NCBI GenBank assembly: GCA_949287905.1
Contig: CASEHX010000028.1
Location: forward strand, 1 to 64,000
Direction of reading: 5' to 3'
DNA length: 64,000 bases
Source of the DNA: an uncultured Olsenella sp.
Lineage (GTDB): Bacteria > Actinomycetota > Coriobacteriia > Coriobacteriales > Atopobiaceae
A model generated the notes under the pieces. That model was given only the letters and a program-made list of their open reading frames with translations, searched no databases and was not told where the DNA came from. Below are positions 15,120-24,070 of the stretch, piece after piece (position 1 is the stretch's first letter; each line of letters opens with the position of its first letter). A program made the position numbers and the translations under genes.

Positions 15120-15878
15120 ATGGTCCGTGCACCAAGAAAGCAAGCTGAGTCAAGTATTTATCACGTCATGATAAGAGGAGCTGGTAGGCAGTTCATTTTC
15201 TACGACAACGCCGACCGCACTCGGTTTCTCTCGATACTCAGAGAGGCACTTGATTCCTATGAGGGCGTGCTGATCTGCTGGTGCCTTATGGACAACCACG
15301 TTCACCTTCTTTTGATGGTGGAGTTCGAAGAGCTTTCCAGGATGATGCAGACGGTCGAGTCGGCATACGCAACGTATTTCAACAAGCGCCACGACCGCGT
15401 GGGCCATCTGTTCCAAGGCCGATTTAGAAGCGAGCCCGTGGACACCGAGTCCTACCTGCTTTCAGTTGTGCGCTACATCCATCGCAATCCCGTGAAAGAG
15501 GGTCTCAGCCCAACATGCAGGTACCGTTGGAGCAGTTATCAAGAGTACGTTGACGGTCCCAAGGATGACGCACTTGTCTCCCGCGACTGGCTCCTCTCCG
15601 TCTTTGGCAGCGTGACGGAGTTTGAGCGCTTTCACAGTCAAGATGACAGAGACGCAGCGCTTCATGTGGGAATCGAGGGAGGCTCGCGGTGCCTGAGCCC
15701 TGAACAGGTCCGGGAGATTGCTGACGCGGTGTTGGACGGCGTTCGCGTGGAGGATGTTCCTTCGCTTTCGCGGGCTCGTCGAAATGCCGCCCTGCGGACC
15801 CTGCGCGCCGCTCGTCTCTCTGTGAGGCAGATTGAGCGCCTCACGGGCGTCTCTCGAGGAATAATCTCTAGGGTGTGA
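15120..15878 (+). CDS. REP-associated tyrosine transposase (RAYT, Y1 family)
   Basis: This 252-residue protein is an IS200-like Y1 transposase of the RAYT type. H60 and H62 in DNHVHLLL form the HuH metal site, and Y119 in VVRYIHRNPV is the likely DNA-attacking tyrosine. A C-terminal helix-turn-helix-like segment ends RQIERLTGVSRGIISRV. RAYTs nick single-stranded REP hairpins and are single-copy, domesticated relatives of transposases. Here the gene lies between three REPs upstream and two inverted REPs downstream, and its own stop codon TGA lies in the first downstream REP. Start by GGAAGGGG upstream. It is probably the enzyme that spread this family across the genome. Confidence 0.92.
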   Translation: MVRAPRKQAESSIYHVMIRGAGRQFIFYDNADRTRFLSILREALDSYEGVLICWCLMDNHVHLLLMVEFEELSRMMQTVESAYATYFNKRHDRVGHLFQGRFRSEPVDTESYLLSVVRYIHRNPVKEGLSPTCRYRWSSYQEYVDGPKDDALVSRDWLLSVFGSVTEFERFHSQDDRDAALHVGIEGGSRCLSPEQVREIADAVLDGVRVEDVPSLSRARRNAALRTLRAARLSVRQIERLTGVSRGIISRV

Positions 15879-15934
15879 CACTCGGCTACGACCCTTTTGT
15901 CACATGTGACAGTTGGCTACGACCCCATTGTCAC
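15875..15934. repeat. Two REP hairpins downstream of the RAYT, inverted
   Basis: Copies at 15875-15903 and 15906-15934 read GTGACA...GGCTACGACC...TGTCAC, the reverse complement of the upstream set. With the 14944 array they bracket the RAYT gene in head-to-head orientation. The RAYT stop is at 15876-15878. Confidence 0.9.
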
Positions 15935-15963
15935 ACGGAGCCGACCCTCCGCCCTCGATTGGG

Positions 15964-15969
15964 TATACT
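15964..15969 (+). promoter_or_regulatory. Candidate -10 box of the membrane protein gene
   Basis: TATACT lies 30 bp upstream of the start at 15999. No good -35 hexamer is seen, so support is limited. Confidence 0.4.
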
Positions 15970-15998
15970 CCTCTCGGTTGTTGAAAGGGAGGAGCCGC

Positions 15999-16979
15999 AT
16001 GCGGGATCTCGAGCCGTCCGTCGGGCGCACGCCCGCTCAGGCGGTGCTGCACATCGTCTCGATCCTCATGGCCGGCATGGGGGCGCTCGTCCTCGTGGGT
16101 GGCCTTCTCGTCCTCGTTCCGGGCGTCATCGGCGGAGCGGACTTCTGGGCCTCCGTCACCTTTGGCATCATGATCGTCGTGGCCGCGGGACTGCTCATCC
16201 TCACGGCCGTCCTCGGCCTTCTCGCCTCAAACAACTCGGCTCGCGTGGGCCCGTATCGCTTCCTCTGCTATCTCGTTGGCCTTGCCGTACTCGTCGCCAT
16301 CATCTGGGGCTGGGGCCTGGGGACCTTCATCCTGTTCAATCCCATCGTGCTCACGGTCACGATAGTCTACGTGCTCGTTTGCTCTCGCCTGGCAGACAAG
16401 GTCAAGGAGGAGCACGACAAGGGCGTGACGGGCGAGACGTTCCTCCGCTCGAGGCACCAGCGCGTCCTTCACCTCCTCTCGGAGCTCGTCATTCTCAAGG
16501 GCGCCCTCACCCTCGTGGTGGTGGCGGTCCTGGGCGCGGCGCTGCTCGTCTACGGGGAGGGAGAGCGGGCAGTCATCTCGGGAATCCCCGTCACCGTTAC
16601 GGGGGAGGTCTTCGCCCTCGTGGTCTTCGGCGGGCTCGCCGCCGCAGCGAGCATCGGCGTTGGCTGCCTCGGTATTCGCGGTTCAAACCGCCCGCGCAAG
16701 ATCAGGCCGTTTCTCGTGCTCGCCTGCCTCGGCCTCGCGCTCGACGTCGTCCAGGCCGTCGTCCGCATCTTCCACGGGGGCGTCTTCGCCCTCTCCTTTG
16801 ACGTTGTTCTCGACACGCTCTTCATGGCGGCGTGCGTCTATCTCTCGGTCTGCGTCGACCGCCAGGATGACGTCGCCGTTGGCGACGTTAACGCCATGAG
16901 CGCCGCCGGTGTTCCTGGCGCCGCCGGCCCCGAGGGAGCGCCCGCCACCACCGACGTCCGTATCGATCGAAAGGACTGA
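15999..16979 (+). CDS. Polytopic membrane protein of unknown function
   Basis: This 326-residue protein has about eight hydrophobic helices in two groups of four. The groups are separated by a charged loop near residues 125-155 (SRLADKVKEEHDKGVTGE). A short polar C-terminal tail follows. I do not recognise the family. The two-by-four layout recalls the tetraspan proteins at 21192 and 21685, but sequence similarity is slight. The start is set by GGGAGGAG eight bases upstream. The alpha-amylase gene follows after three bases, so the two are likely co-transcribed. Confidence 0.72.
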   Translation: MRDLEPSVGRTPAQAVLHIVSILMAGMGALVLVGGLLVLVPGVIGGADFWASVTFGIMIVVAAGLLILTAVLGLLASNNSARVGPYRFLCYLVGLAVLVAIIWGWGLGTFILFNPIVLTVTIVYVLVCSRLADKVKEEHDKGVTGETFLRSRHQRVLHLLSELVILKGALTLVVVAVLGAALLVYGEGERAVISGIPVTVTGEVFALVVFGGLAAAASIGVGCLGIRGSNRPRKIRPFLVLACLGLALDVVQAVVRIFHGGVFALSFDVVLDTLFMAACVYLSVCVDRQDDVAVGDVNAMSAAGVPGAAGPEGAPATTDVRIDRKD

Positions 16980-16982
16980 CCC

Positions 16983-18503
16983 ATGAACGGAACCATGCTC
17001 CAGGGCTTCTCCTGGTACCTGCCCGCGGACGGCTCGCACTGGCGCCGCATCGCCGAGCAGGCCGCCGACTTTGCCTACCAGGGCATTACGGCCGTGTGGC
17101 TGCCGCCCGCCTACAAGGCCGAGAAGGGCGCCGAGGACGTGGGCTACGGCGTCTACGACACCTACGACCTGGGCGAGTTTGACCAGAAGGGCACCGTGCG
17201 CACCAAGTACGGCACGCGCGCGGAGTACGAGGCCGCGGTGCGCGCCCTGCAGGACAACGGCATCCAGGCCCTGGCGGACATCGTGCTCAACCAGCGCCTC
17301 GGCGCGGACGGCTGCGAGGACGTGGTCGCGCGCGAGGTGCAGTCCAACAACCGCGAGGTCGTGCTCGGGGACGCGCAGACCATCTCCGCGTGGACGCGCT
17401 TCTCGTTCCCCGGTCGCGCGGGCGCGTACTCGGACTTCACCTGGGACTGGACCTGCTTCCACGGCGTGGACTGGGACGACAAGGCCAAGCGCAAGGCCAT
17501 CTTCCTCTTTGACGGCAAGCACTGGGACGGCGCCGTGGACCGCACGGAGAACGCCAACTACGACTACCTCATGGGCGCGGACGTGGACGTGAACGACCCG
17601 CGCGTCTTTGACGAGCTCGTGCGCTGGGGCTGCTGGTACGTGGACGCCTGCGGGCTGGACGGCTTCCGCCTGGACGCGCTCAAGCACATCGACCGCGGCT
17701 TCTACCTGCGCTGGCTCGATGCCGTGCGCAAGCACGCGGGGCGCGAGCTCTTCACGGTGGGCGAGTACTGGGGCCGCACGGCAGACGAGCTCACGGCCTA
17801 CCTCGGCGCCGAGAAGGCCCTCTCGCTCTTCGACGTGCCGCTGCACTACAACCTCTATCGTGCGAGCTGCTCGAACGGTGACGTGGACCTCTCCAAGATC
17901 TTCTCGGGCACGCTCGTGGAGCGCGACCCCGTGCACGCCGTGACCTTCGCCGAGAACCACGACACGCAGCCCGGCCAGGCGCTGCAGTCCTTCGTCCAGA
18001 CGTGGTTCAAGCCCGCCGCCTACGCGCTGATCCTGCTGCGCGAGGCCGGCTACCCCTGCGTCTTCTACGGAGACCTCTACGGCATGCCCAACGACGGCAA
18101 CATCCCGGCCGTGGCGGAGCTGCCGCTGCTCATGGAGATCCGTCGTCGCTTCGCCTACGGCACGCAGCATGACTTCCTGGACGCGCCGGACGTGATCGGC
18201 TGGACGCGCGAGGGCGACGAGGAGCACGAGGGCAGCGGCGTGGCCGTGGTGCTCACCGACCGTGACGGCGGCGAGAAGCGCATGTTCGTGGGCGCGGGAC
18301 ACGCCGGCGAGGCCTGGGCCTGCGTGGTGGGCGAGCAGGACGACGTGGTGGTGGACGCCGAGGGCTGGGCGACGTTTCGCACGCTCGGGGGGCGCCTCTC
18401 GGTCTACCTGCCGGAGAAGACCGCCGACGCGCTGGAGAACGACCGCCAGCTCCATCGCATCGCCCGCGAGATCGCCGAGGACACCGAGGAGATGCGCGTG
18501 TAG
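16983..18503 (+). CDS. Cytoplasmic alpha-amylase, GH13
   Basis: This 506-residue enzyme lacks a signal peptide and resembles the GH13_5 cytoplasmic alpha-amylases of the AmyS/MalS-like group. It starts NGTMLQGFSWYLP. The catalytic triad is D231 (GFRLDALKH), E261 (VGEYWG) and D327 (AENHDTQP). It hydrolyses alpha-1,4 links in maltodextrin or glycogen inside the cell, and so complements the malQ-glgP genes at the right end of the window. It follows the membrane protein gene by three bases. A hairpin terminator follows. Confidence 0.93.
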   Translation: MNGTMLQGFSWYLPADGSHWRRIAEQAADFAYQGITAVWLPPAYKAEKGAEDVGYGVYDTYDLGEFDQKGTVRTKYGTRAEYEAAVRALQDNGIQALADIVLNQRLGADGCEDVVAREVQSNNREVVLGDAQTISAWTRFSFPGRAGAYSDFTWDWTCFHGVDWDDKAKRKAIFLFDGKHWDGAVDRTENANYDYLMGADVDVNDPRVFDELVRWGCWYVDACGLDGFRLDALKHIDRGFYLRWLDAVRKHAGRELFTVGEYWGRTADELTAYLGAEKALSLFDVPLHYNLYRASCSNGDVDLSKIFSGTLVERDPVHAVTFAENHDTQPGQALQSFVQTWFKPAAYALILLREAGYPCVFYGDLYGMPNDGNIPAVAELPLLMEIRRRFAYGTQHDFLDAPDVIGWTREGDEEHEGSGVAVVLTDRDGGEKRMFVGAGHAGEAWACVVGEQDDVVVDAEGWATFRTLGGRLSVYLPEKTADALENDRQLHRIAREIAEDTEEMRV

Positions 18504-18530
18504 CACCCCAGTCCCGGTATTACGTAACGA

Positions 18531-18576
18531 GAAGGGCCGCGCGCTCCCGTCTTCTGGGGGCACGCGGCCTTCGTTT
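18531..18576 (+). terminator. Terminator-like hairpin after the alpha-amylase
   Basis: GAAGGGCCGCG pairs with CGCGGCCTTC (arms at 18531 and 18563), followed by GTTT. It marks the end of the membrane protein-amylase transcript. Confidence 0.65.
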
Positions 18577-18592
18577 GGGACCGGGTGGCATT

Positions 18593-18811
18593 CGGTTGTG
18601 CGCGGTGGCGTCGGTTATGCGCAGTGGCGTCGGTTATGCGCGGTGGCGTCGGTTATGCGCACGTCGCGACGCCACGGTATTCTCGCCCAAGCTGACTACC
18701 TGCGGTCTTGTAGCGCGGTCGGGTGCGCATAACCGATGCGGGTGCGCATAACCGATGCGGGTGAGCACAACCGTCACGGGTGCGCACAACCGTAGCGACT
18801 GCGCGCAGCCG
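18593..18811. repeat. 19-bp iteron array, head-to-head, 62-bp spacer (family D, locus 2)
   Basis: Four direct copies of CGGTTRTGCGC[AG] start at 18593, 18612, 18631 and 18650. Five inverted copies start at 18724, 18743, 18762, 18781 and 18800; the last is degenerate. All steps are 19 bp. The spacer 18662-18723 is 62 bp, identical in length to the other two loci although its sequence differs. It fills most of the gap between the convergent amylase and dipeptidase genes. Confidence 0.88.
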
Positions 18812-18853
18812 TCACCTGCACTCGGCCGTCGCGGGTGCGGCGTGGCGGGAAAC

Positions 18854-20272
18854 CTACAGCTCGAGCTCCATGAGGCGCGCGATCGAGACGATGTAGATCT
18901 TGAGCGCGCGGCGCATGGCCTCCTCGGAGACGCCCTCGTCGGGGCCGTGCTCGCCGCCGACCCACTCCGGCAGCTCGTCGGCGGGGTCCTGCGGGCCAAA
19001 GGCGCAGGCGCGCTGGAAGTGGCGCGCGTAGGTGCCCCCGCCAATCGTGAACGCCTTGCCCTCGCGGCCGGTGTACTCGGCGTAGGTATCGAGAAGGGCG
19101 TGGATCTCCGGGCTCTCGGGGCTGATGTAGAAGGGCTTCTCGCCGCGCTCGGCCTCGTAGGTGCAGCCGTGGGCCGCGGCCAGCTCGGTGAGGCGGGCGG
19201 TGATCTCCTCGGCGGTGGTGGAGGTGGGGAAGCGCGAGTCAACGGTCTGCGTGAAGCGGCCGTCCACGGTGCGCACGACGCCCGCCACGAGCGTGAGGTC
19301 GCCGAACTTGTCGTCGGTGGCGGCGACGCCGGCGGCGCGGCCGTAGGCGTCCTCGGTCAGCGTGACGAGAAGCTCGAGGAAGCTGCGCTCGCCCTCGCCC
19401 GCAAGGTCGTTGGCGAGCAGGTAGCGCGCGAGCACGCCGATCGCGTTGACGCTGCCGGCGGGCATCGAGGCGTGGCCGCCGATGCCGGTGGCCGTCACGC
19501 GCGCGAGACCGTCTCCGGCGGGCTCGACCGTGATGCGCTCCGCGGCGGGCAGCGAGGCTGCGTTCGCACGTACGAGCGCGGCGGCCTTGCCGGGGATGGC
19601 GTTGGAGACGGTGCCGCCGGAAAGCTCCACGATCTTCTCGCCCGCCACGGCGCCCGAGGCGAACTCGCCGCCGTAGAGGCCCTTCTCGCCGCAGATGAGC
19701 GGGAACTCGGCGTCGGGGGAGAAGCAGAAGAGCGGCTCGGGGTAGCGCTCGAGGTAGTACGGCACGTCGCCCATGCCGGTCTCCTCGTTGTTGCCGATGA
19801 TGCAGCGCAGGGTGTAGGGGAGGCCGTGGCCGGCCGCCGCGCGGCGGGCGAAGAAATGGGCCGCGTAGAGCGAGAGCACGAAGGGGCCCTTGTCGTCGGC
19901 CACGCCACGGCCGATCAGCATGCCGTCCTTGCGCGTGACGGCGAGCGGCGGGAAGTTCCAGCCCTCGCCGGTGGGCACGATGTCGGTGTGGGCGATCGTG
20001 GCGACGTAGCGCTCGGGGCCGGAGGCTCCGGGGACGTCGGCAAAGCCGAGGTAGCCGTCGAGGTCCGTGACCTGGAGGCCCAGGCGCTCGGCCATGCGCT
20101 CGGCCTCGACGAGGGCGTCGTTTGCGGCCGGACCCCAGGGCTTGCCGGGCTCGGCGTGCTCGAGGTCCTCCACGGAGTCGTGGCGCACGAGGCGGTCCAT
20201 GTCCTTGACGACGTCCTCCCAGACCTCGTCCACGTAGGCGTCCACGTCACGCTTGAGCTGCTCGTCGATCAT
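18854..20272 (-). CDS. PepV-like M20 family dipeptidase
   Basis: This 472-residue metallopeptidase of family M20 matches the PepV/Sapep group. Zinc-site blocks are AHTDIVPTGEGW, GRGVADDKGP, GNNEETGMGD and SPDAEFP. A large lid domain is inserted in the middle, with GIGGHASMP in it. These enzymes cleave dipeptides in the cytoplasm using two zinc or manganese ions. The start at 20272 has an AAGGAGGACGC site upstream. It lies downstream of the hemolysin-III gene on the same strand, with two REP hairpins between them. Confidence 0.92.
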   Translation of the reverse strand: MIDEQLKRDVDAYVDEVWEDVVKDMDRLVRHDSVEDLEHAEPGKPWGPAANDALVEAERMAERLGLQVTDLDGYLGFADVPGASGPERYVATIAHTDIVPTGEGWNFPPLAVTRKDGMLIGRGVADDKGPFVLSLYAAHFFARRAAAGHGLPYTLRCIIGNNEETGMGDVPYYLERYPEPLFCFSPDAEFPLICGEKGLYGGEFASGAVAGEKIVELSGGTVSNAIPGKAAALVRANAASLPAAERITVEPAGDGLARVTATGIGGHASMPAGSVNAIGVLARYLLANDLAGEGERSFLELLVTLTEDAYGRAAGVAATDDKFGDLTLVAGVVRTVDGRFTQTVDSRFPTSTTAEEITARLTELAAAHGCTYEAERGEKPFYISPESPEIHALLDTYAEYTGREGKAFTIGGGTYARHFQRACAFGPQDPADELPEWVGGEHGPDEGVSEEAMRRALKIYIVSIARLMELEL

Positions 20273-20354
20273 GCGTCCTCCTTGGGATGGCGGTTTCTCT
20301 CGCCGACCATCTTAGCGCCGATGGAGGGGGAGACCACGCAAACCCGCCCAAAAT

Positions 20355-20416
20355 GTGACAGTTGGCTACGACCCCTTTGTCACAAATGTGACAGTTGGCT
20401 ACGACCCCTTTGTCAC
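20355..20416. repeat. Two REP hairpins between the dipeptidase and hemolysin-III genes
   Basis: Copies at 20355-20383 and 20388-20416 read GTGACAGTTGGCTACGACCC...TGTCAC. The stop codon of the hemolysin-III-like gene (minus strand TGA, 20413-20415) is inside the second copy. Confidence 0.9.
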
Positions 20417-21096
20417 ACCACGAAGAGCAGCGCGGAGAGCGTGATGCACACGCTGCCGGCCAGCGTGAACAGGTGGAAGACAAAGTGCAGGTAGGGGACC
20501 TTCTTCACGGCGTAGAAGACCGCGCCCACGGTGTAGCTGAGGCCGCCTGCCAGAAGCAGCCAGAACGCCGGCGGCGCCAGAAGCTCCCAGAGGTCGCCGA
20601 TGTGGAAGACCACGAGCCAGCCCATGAGCACGTAGACGAGGGCCGTGAGCCAGGCGGGCTGGCGCTCGCGGAGCAGGCACTCGGCGACTATCCCCACCAG
20701 CGCCACCGCCCACACGGCCACGCACAGCCACAGTCCCCCGCGGTCCGCAAGCGTGACCAGCGAGAAGGGCGCGTAGCTGCCCGCGATCAGCAGGTAGATG
20801 CCGCAGTGATCGAGCACGCGAAAGACCGCCTTGGCCTTCTCGGGGGCGAGCGCGTGATAGAGCGTGGAGAAGAGGTACTCGATGATGAGCGAGACGCCCA
20901 TGATGATGGCGGCGGCAAGGCGCACGCCGCCGCCGTGCGAGACCGCCATGACGATGAGCAGGACGAGCGCCGCGATGCCAAGGAGGACTCCCACCCCGTG
21001 AGAGACGGAGTTGGCGATCTCCTCGCCGAGGGAGTAGAGCCTCTTGCGCAGGTCGCGCTTTTTTCCGCCGGGGACGGCTGCGTTCGTGCTGGCCAT
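20413..21096 (-). CDS. Hemolysin III / PAQR-family membrane protein
   Basis: This 227-residue protein has seven predicted membrane helices. It carries the family's conserved polar residues: SHGVG in helix 1, FSTLYHAL, DHCGIYLLIAGSYAPF and a final HFVFHLF. Bacterial members (YqfA, hemolysin III) are related to eukaryotic adiponectin-receptor-like hydrolases; their physiological role is not settled. The last codon and stop lie in a REP hairpin. It is divergent from the small membrane protein gene at 21192. Confidence 0.9.
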   Translation of the reverse strand: MASTNAAVPGGKKRDLRKRLYSLGEEIANSVSHGVGVLLGIAALVLLIVMAVSHGGGVRLAAAIIMGVSLIIEYLFSTLYHALAPEKAKAVFRVLDHCGIYLLIAGSYAPFSLVTLADRGGLWLCVAVWAVALVGIVAECLLRERQPAWLTALVYVLMGWLVVFHIGDLWELLAPPAFWLLLAGGLSYTVGAVFYAVKKVPYLHFVFHLFTLAGSVCITLSALLFVV

Positions 21097-21129
21097 GTTC
21101 CCTCCTCAGGTTGAGGGTCGGTCGCGGGG

Positions 21130-21154
21130 TATAATGGCCCGCGTACTTTGTACG
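21130..21154 (+). promoter_or_regulatory. TATAAT box with an adjacent 13-bp palindrome
   Basis: A perfect TATAAT at 21130-21135 lies upstream of the small membrane protein gene. The palindrome CGTACTTTGTACG (21142-21154) directly follows, at about the transcription start, where a repressor could bind. No good -35 box is at standard distance. Operator function is inferred. Confidence 0.5.
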
Positions 21155-21191
21155 GGAAAGCATACTCCTCTGGTCGGACCGGGAGGAAATT

Positions 21192-21674
21192 GTGAAGAAA
21201 CTGACCTTCATCGGAAACCTCGCGGCGTTTCTCCTCGTGTTCGTGGCGTGCGCCGGCTTTCTTGCGTGGTGGCACCTCGGCGGCGGGAGCGCCTCCGTCG
21301 CAAGCCCGATCGTCCAGCTCGGGGTCATTCTCGCCGCGCCGTTTCTCGTCTACGCCCTGGGGGCGATCCTCGGGCTCATCTACCTCTGGGTGAGGGGGAC
21401 GACGTTCCGCCGCGTCACGAAGATCGTCTGCCGGGTGCTGGGAGTCGCCACGCTCGCGTTCATGCTGCTCGCGATCTTCCCGGTGTTCTTCCCCGAGTTC
21501 GGAGACGCGCTCCTCGGACCCGTCCAGGTAGTGGTGATCATCGCCATGGCCGCCCCGATCCTCTTTGTGGTGCTCGGCGTCGTCTACGCCATCGGGTGCG
21601 CGGGCGTGACGCCCGCGGCCTCGGGCGGGTCGGGCGCCGGCTCCTCTGACGTCACCCGCGTGGACGAGGGCTAG
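21192..21674 (+). CDS. Tetraspan membrane protein, unknown function (paralogue of the next gene)
   Basis: This 160-residue protein has four hydrophobic helices and a short polar tail (GGSGAGSSDVTRVDEG). It begins KKLTFIGNLAAFLLVF; the next protein begins KKTALVVNLAIWALVA with a similar helix pattern and a shared RxVCRVx segment, so the two look like paralogues. GTG start with GGGAGGAAAT upstream. The family is not recognised. The next gene starts 10 bp later, indicating an operon. Confidence 0.7.
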   Translation: MKKLTFIGNLAAFLLVFVACAGFLAWWHLGGGSASVASPIVQLGVILAAPFLVYALGAILGLIYLWVRGTTFRRVTKIVCRVLGVATLAFMLLAIFPVFFPEFGDALLGPVQVVVIIAMAAPILFVVLGVVYAIGCAGVTPAASGGSGAGSSDVTRVDEG

Positions 21675-21684
21675 GGGGTCCGAT

Positions 21685-22299
21685 ATGAAGAAGACCGCCC
21701 TTGTCGTCAACCTCGCCATCTGGGCGCTCGTTGCCGCGGGCTTTGGCGTCCTGCTCGCGGGCGGGGGAGAGGCCCCGATCGGCGGCGTCACGGGAGGCCT
21801 CCTCGAGCTCTACGCGCCGGCGTTTCTCGCCTATGCCGTGGGCGCCGTGGCCGGCCTCGTCTTTCTGCTCGTGAGCGCCTTTCGCCTCCGTCGTGACGTG
21901 CGCACGGTCTGCCGCGTGGTGACGATCGTCATCCTCGCGGGGATCGCGGCCGCGCTCGTCCCCCCGGCGGCGAGCTCCGGTCAGATGGCGCTCTCCACGC
22001 CGCTGCTCATCCTGTCGTATGCGACGGTCGCGCTTCCGCTGCCGCTCGCCCTCGGCGTGGTCTACGCGCTCTCGTGGGCCGAGCCCGAGGAGTACGTGGC
22101 CGACGAGACCCTGCGCAGCGAGCGCCGCGCCCGGCTCGAGGCCGCGATGGAGGAGGCGCGCCGCGCCGAGGAGGCCGAGCGGGCCGCAGCCCGCGAGGCG
22201 GCCGAGAAGAGCGCGGATGCCGAGAAGGACGCGGATGCCGAGAAGGACGGTGGGGCCGTCGAGAAGGGCGCGGCCACCGGGTCCGCGCGCGAGGAGTAG
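21685..22299 (+). CDS. Tetraspan membrane protein with charged C-terminal tail
   Basis: This 204-residue protein has four membrane helices in the first 135 residues. A highly charged, low-complexity helical tail follows, rich in A, E, K, R and D, with DAEKDADAEKDGG-type repeats. The membrane part resembles the preceding protein. The tail would lie in the cytoplasm if the N-terminus does, but topology is a guess. It is the second gene of the small membrane operon. Function unknown. Confidence 0.7.
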   Translation: MKKTALVVNLAIWALVAAGFGVLLAGGGEAPIGGVTGGLLELYAPAFLAYAVGAVAGLVFLLVSAFRLRRDVRTVCRVVTIVILAGIAAALVPPAASSGQMALSTPLLILSYATVALPLPLALGVVYALSWAEPEEYVADETLRSERRARLEAAMEEARRAEEAERAAAREAAEKSADAEKDADAEKDGGAVEKGAATGSAREE

Positions 22300-22371
22300 G
22301 TTTCACGGGTCGTCCGGGAACTCCGGGCGACCTTTTGGATTGGGTATTGTTCCTGTGAAGAAAGGTCCCTT

Positions 22372-22983
22372 ATGGAGCTCGTCATCGTCTATCTGCTGGT
22401 CAACGTCCTCGTGGGTCTTGCCGCCTGCTTCTTTGGAAAGAAGCTCTTCTACCTGATGCTCGGCCTGCTCGTGTTCCTCGGCGTGTTCAGCCTCGCCACG
22501 GCCAACGCGGACAACTCCGCCCTGAGCTTCGTCATCGCCGCGGTGCTCGGCGTCGTTGCCGCCCTGCTCTCCAAGTACGTCTACAAGGCAGGCGTCTTTC
22601 TCGTCGGCTTTGTCGCCGGCGCCGCGCTCGGCTTTGTCGTGACGATGCTGATGCCGAGTGAGGCCTCCAACTTCCTCTGGGTCATCGTGCTCGTGGCGGG
22701 CCTGCTCGTGGCTCTCGCCGCCGTGCACTGGTCCGACCTCGCCGTCCGTCTGGGCACCGCGTGGACGGGCGCCTCGTTCGCTGTCCCGTCGGCGCTTGCC
22801 GCCGCGACGGCCTTCCCCGAGATGAGCGAGCTCGTCGTCTCCGAGAACGCCAACGCGACCTTCTCCGCGCTCTCCAGGTTCATCGAGGGCGACTTCGCCT
22901 CGGCCAACGGGACCATGATCCTCGTCTGCACGATCGTGCTCGCCGCCGTCGGTGCCTTCGTGCAGTCCCGTCAGAAGGCGTAG
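22372..22983 (+). CDS. DUF4203/TMEM198-like membrane protein
   Basis: This 203-residue protein has six to seven hydrophobic helices and small-residue-rich stretches (AGVFLVGFVAGAALGFVV). That pattern resembles the DUF4203/TMEM198 group; the match is by pattern only. GAAAGGTCCCTT precedes the ATG. It follows the tetraspan pair by 72 bp and ends in a long perfect hairpin terminator. Function unknown. Confidence 0.65.
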   Translation: MELVIVYLLVNVLVGLAACFFGKKLFYLMLGLLVFLGVFSLATANADNSALSFVIAAVLGVVAALLSKYVYKAGVFLVGFVAGAALGFVVTMLMPSEASNFLWVIVLVAGLLVALAAVHWSDLAVRLGTAWTGASFAVPSALAAATAFPEMSELVVSENANATFSALSRFIEGDFASANGTMILVCTIVLAAVGAFVQSRQKA

Positions 22984-23005
22984 CCCCTCGAGAGAGGGCA
23001 CCTGA

Positions 23006-23089
23006 GGCAGGGCCCCGCAGGCTTTTCGCGCCCCCGGTTCGCGCCCCGCGCGACGGGAAGGGCGGAAGCGCCTGCGGGGCCCTGCCTTT
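23006..23089 (+). terminator. Long perfect hairpin terminator
   Basis: The 17-bp arm GGCAGGGCCCCGCAGGC (23006-23022) is exactly complementary to 23070-23086, followed by TTT. The loop is 47 nt, unusually long. It closes the membrane protein operon before the metN leader. Confidence 0.75.
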
Positions 23090-23110
23090 GTCACGCGCGT
23101 GTAACGCTCC

Positions 23111-23320
23111 TTGCGTGGCCCTGCGCTCGCTGCTACCGTAGAAAGCTATGAAGAGCGCAGTCGCACATATCGCTATGATGATGGTCATGGAGATGCCCAA
23201 GCCCGGGCACTCTGCCGGCCCGTGCGCTCGCCGCACGGACGGGGAGACCGGGCGCCTCCACTAGGCTGCCTCCGGCGGGAGGTGGCCTCCCAGTTCACGT
23301 CATCGAGCGGAGCCTCTCGC
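23111..23320 (+). promoter_or_regulatory. Structured leader of the methionine transporter operon
   Basis: A possible promoter is TTGCGT (23111-23116), 17 bp, TACCGT (23134-23139). The following ~175-nt leader contains GTGCG/CGCAC and GGCCCG/CGGGCC-type stems. Near its end CCTCC-GGCG-GGAGG and GGGAGG-TGG-CCTCCC are mutually exclusive hairpins, sharing the GGGAGG strand, like an expression platform. A SAM-sensing riboswitch would fit the operon, but I could not match a class: no GGCAACC core is visible. Confidence 0.38.

Positions 23321-24062
<742 letters not shown>

Positions 24063-24070
<8 letters not shown>

Noticed and set aside
18593..18811. CRISPR array
   Set aside because: The repeats are 12 bp with 7-bp fillers, they invert in the middle, and no cas gene is near.
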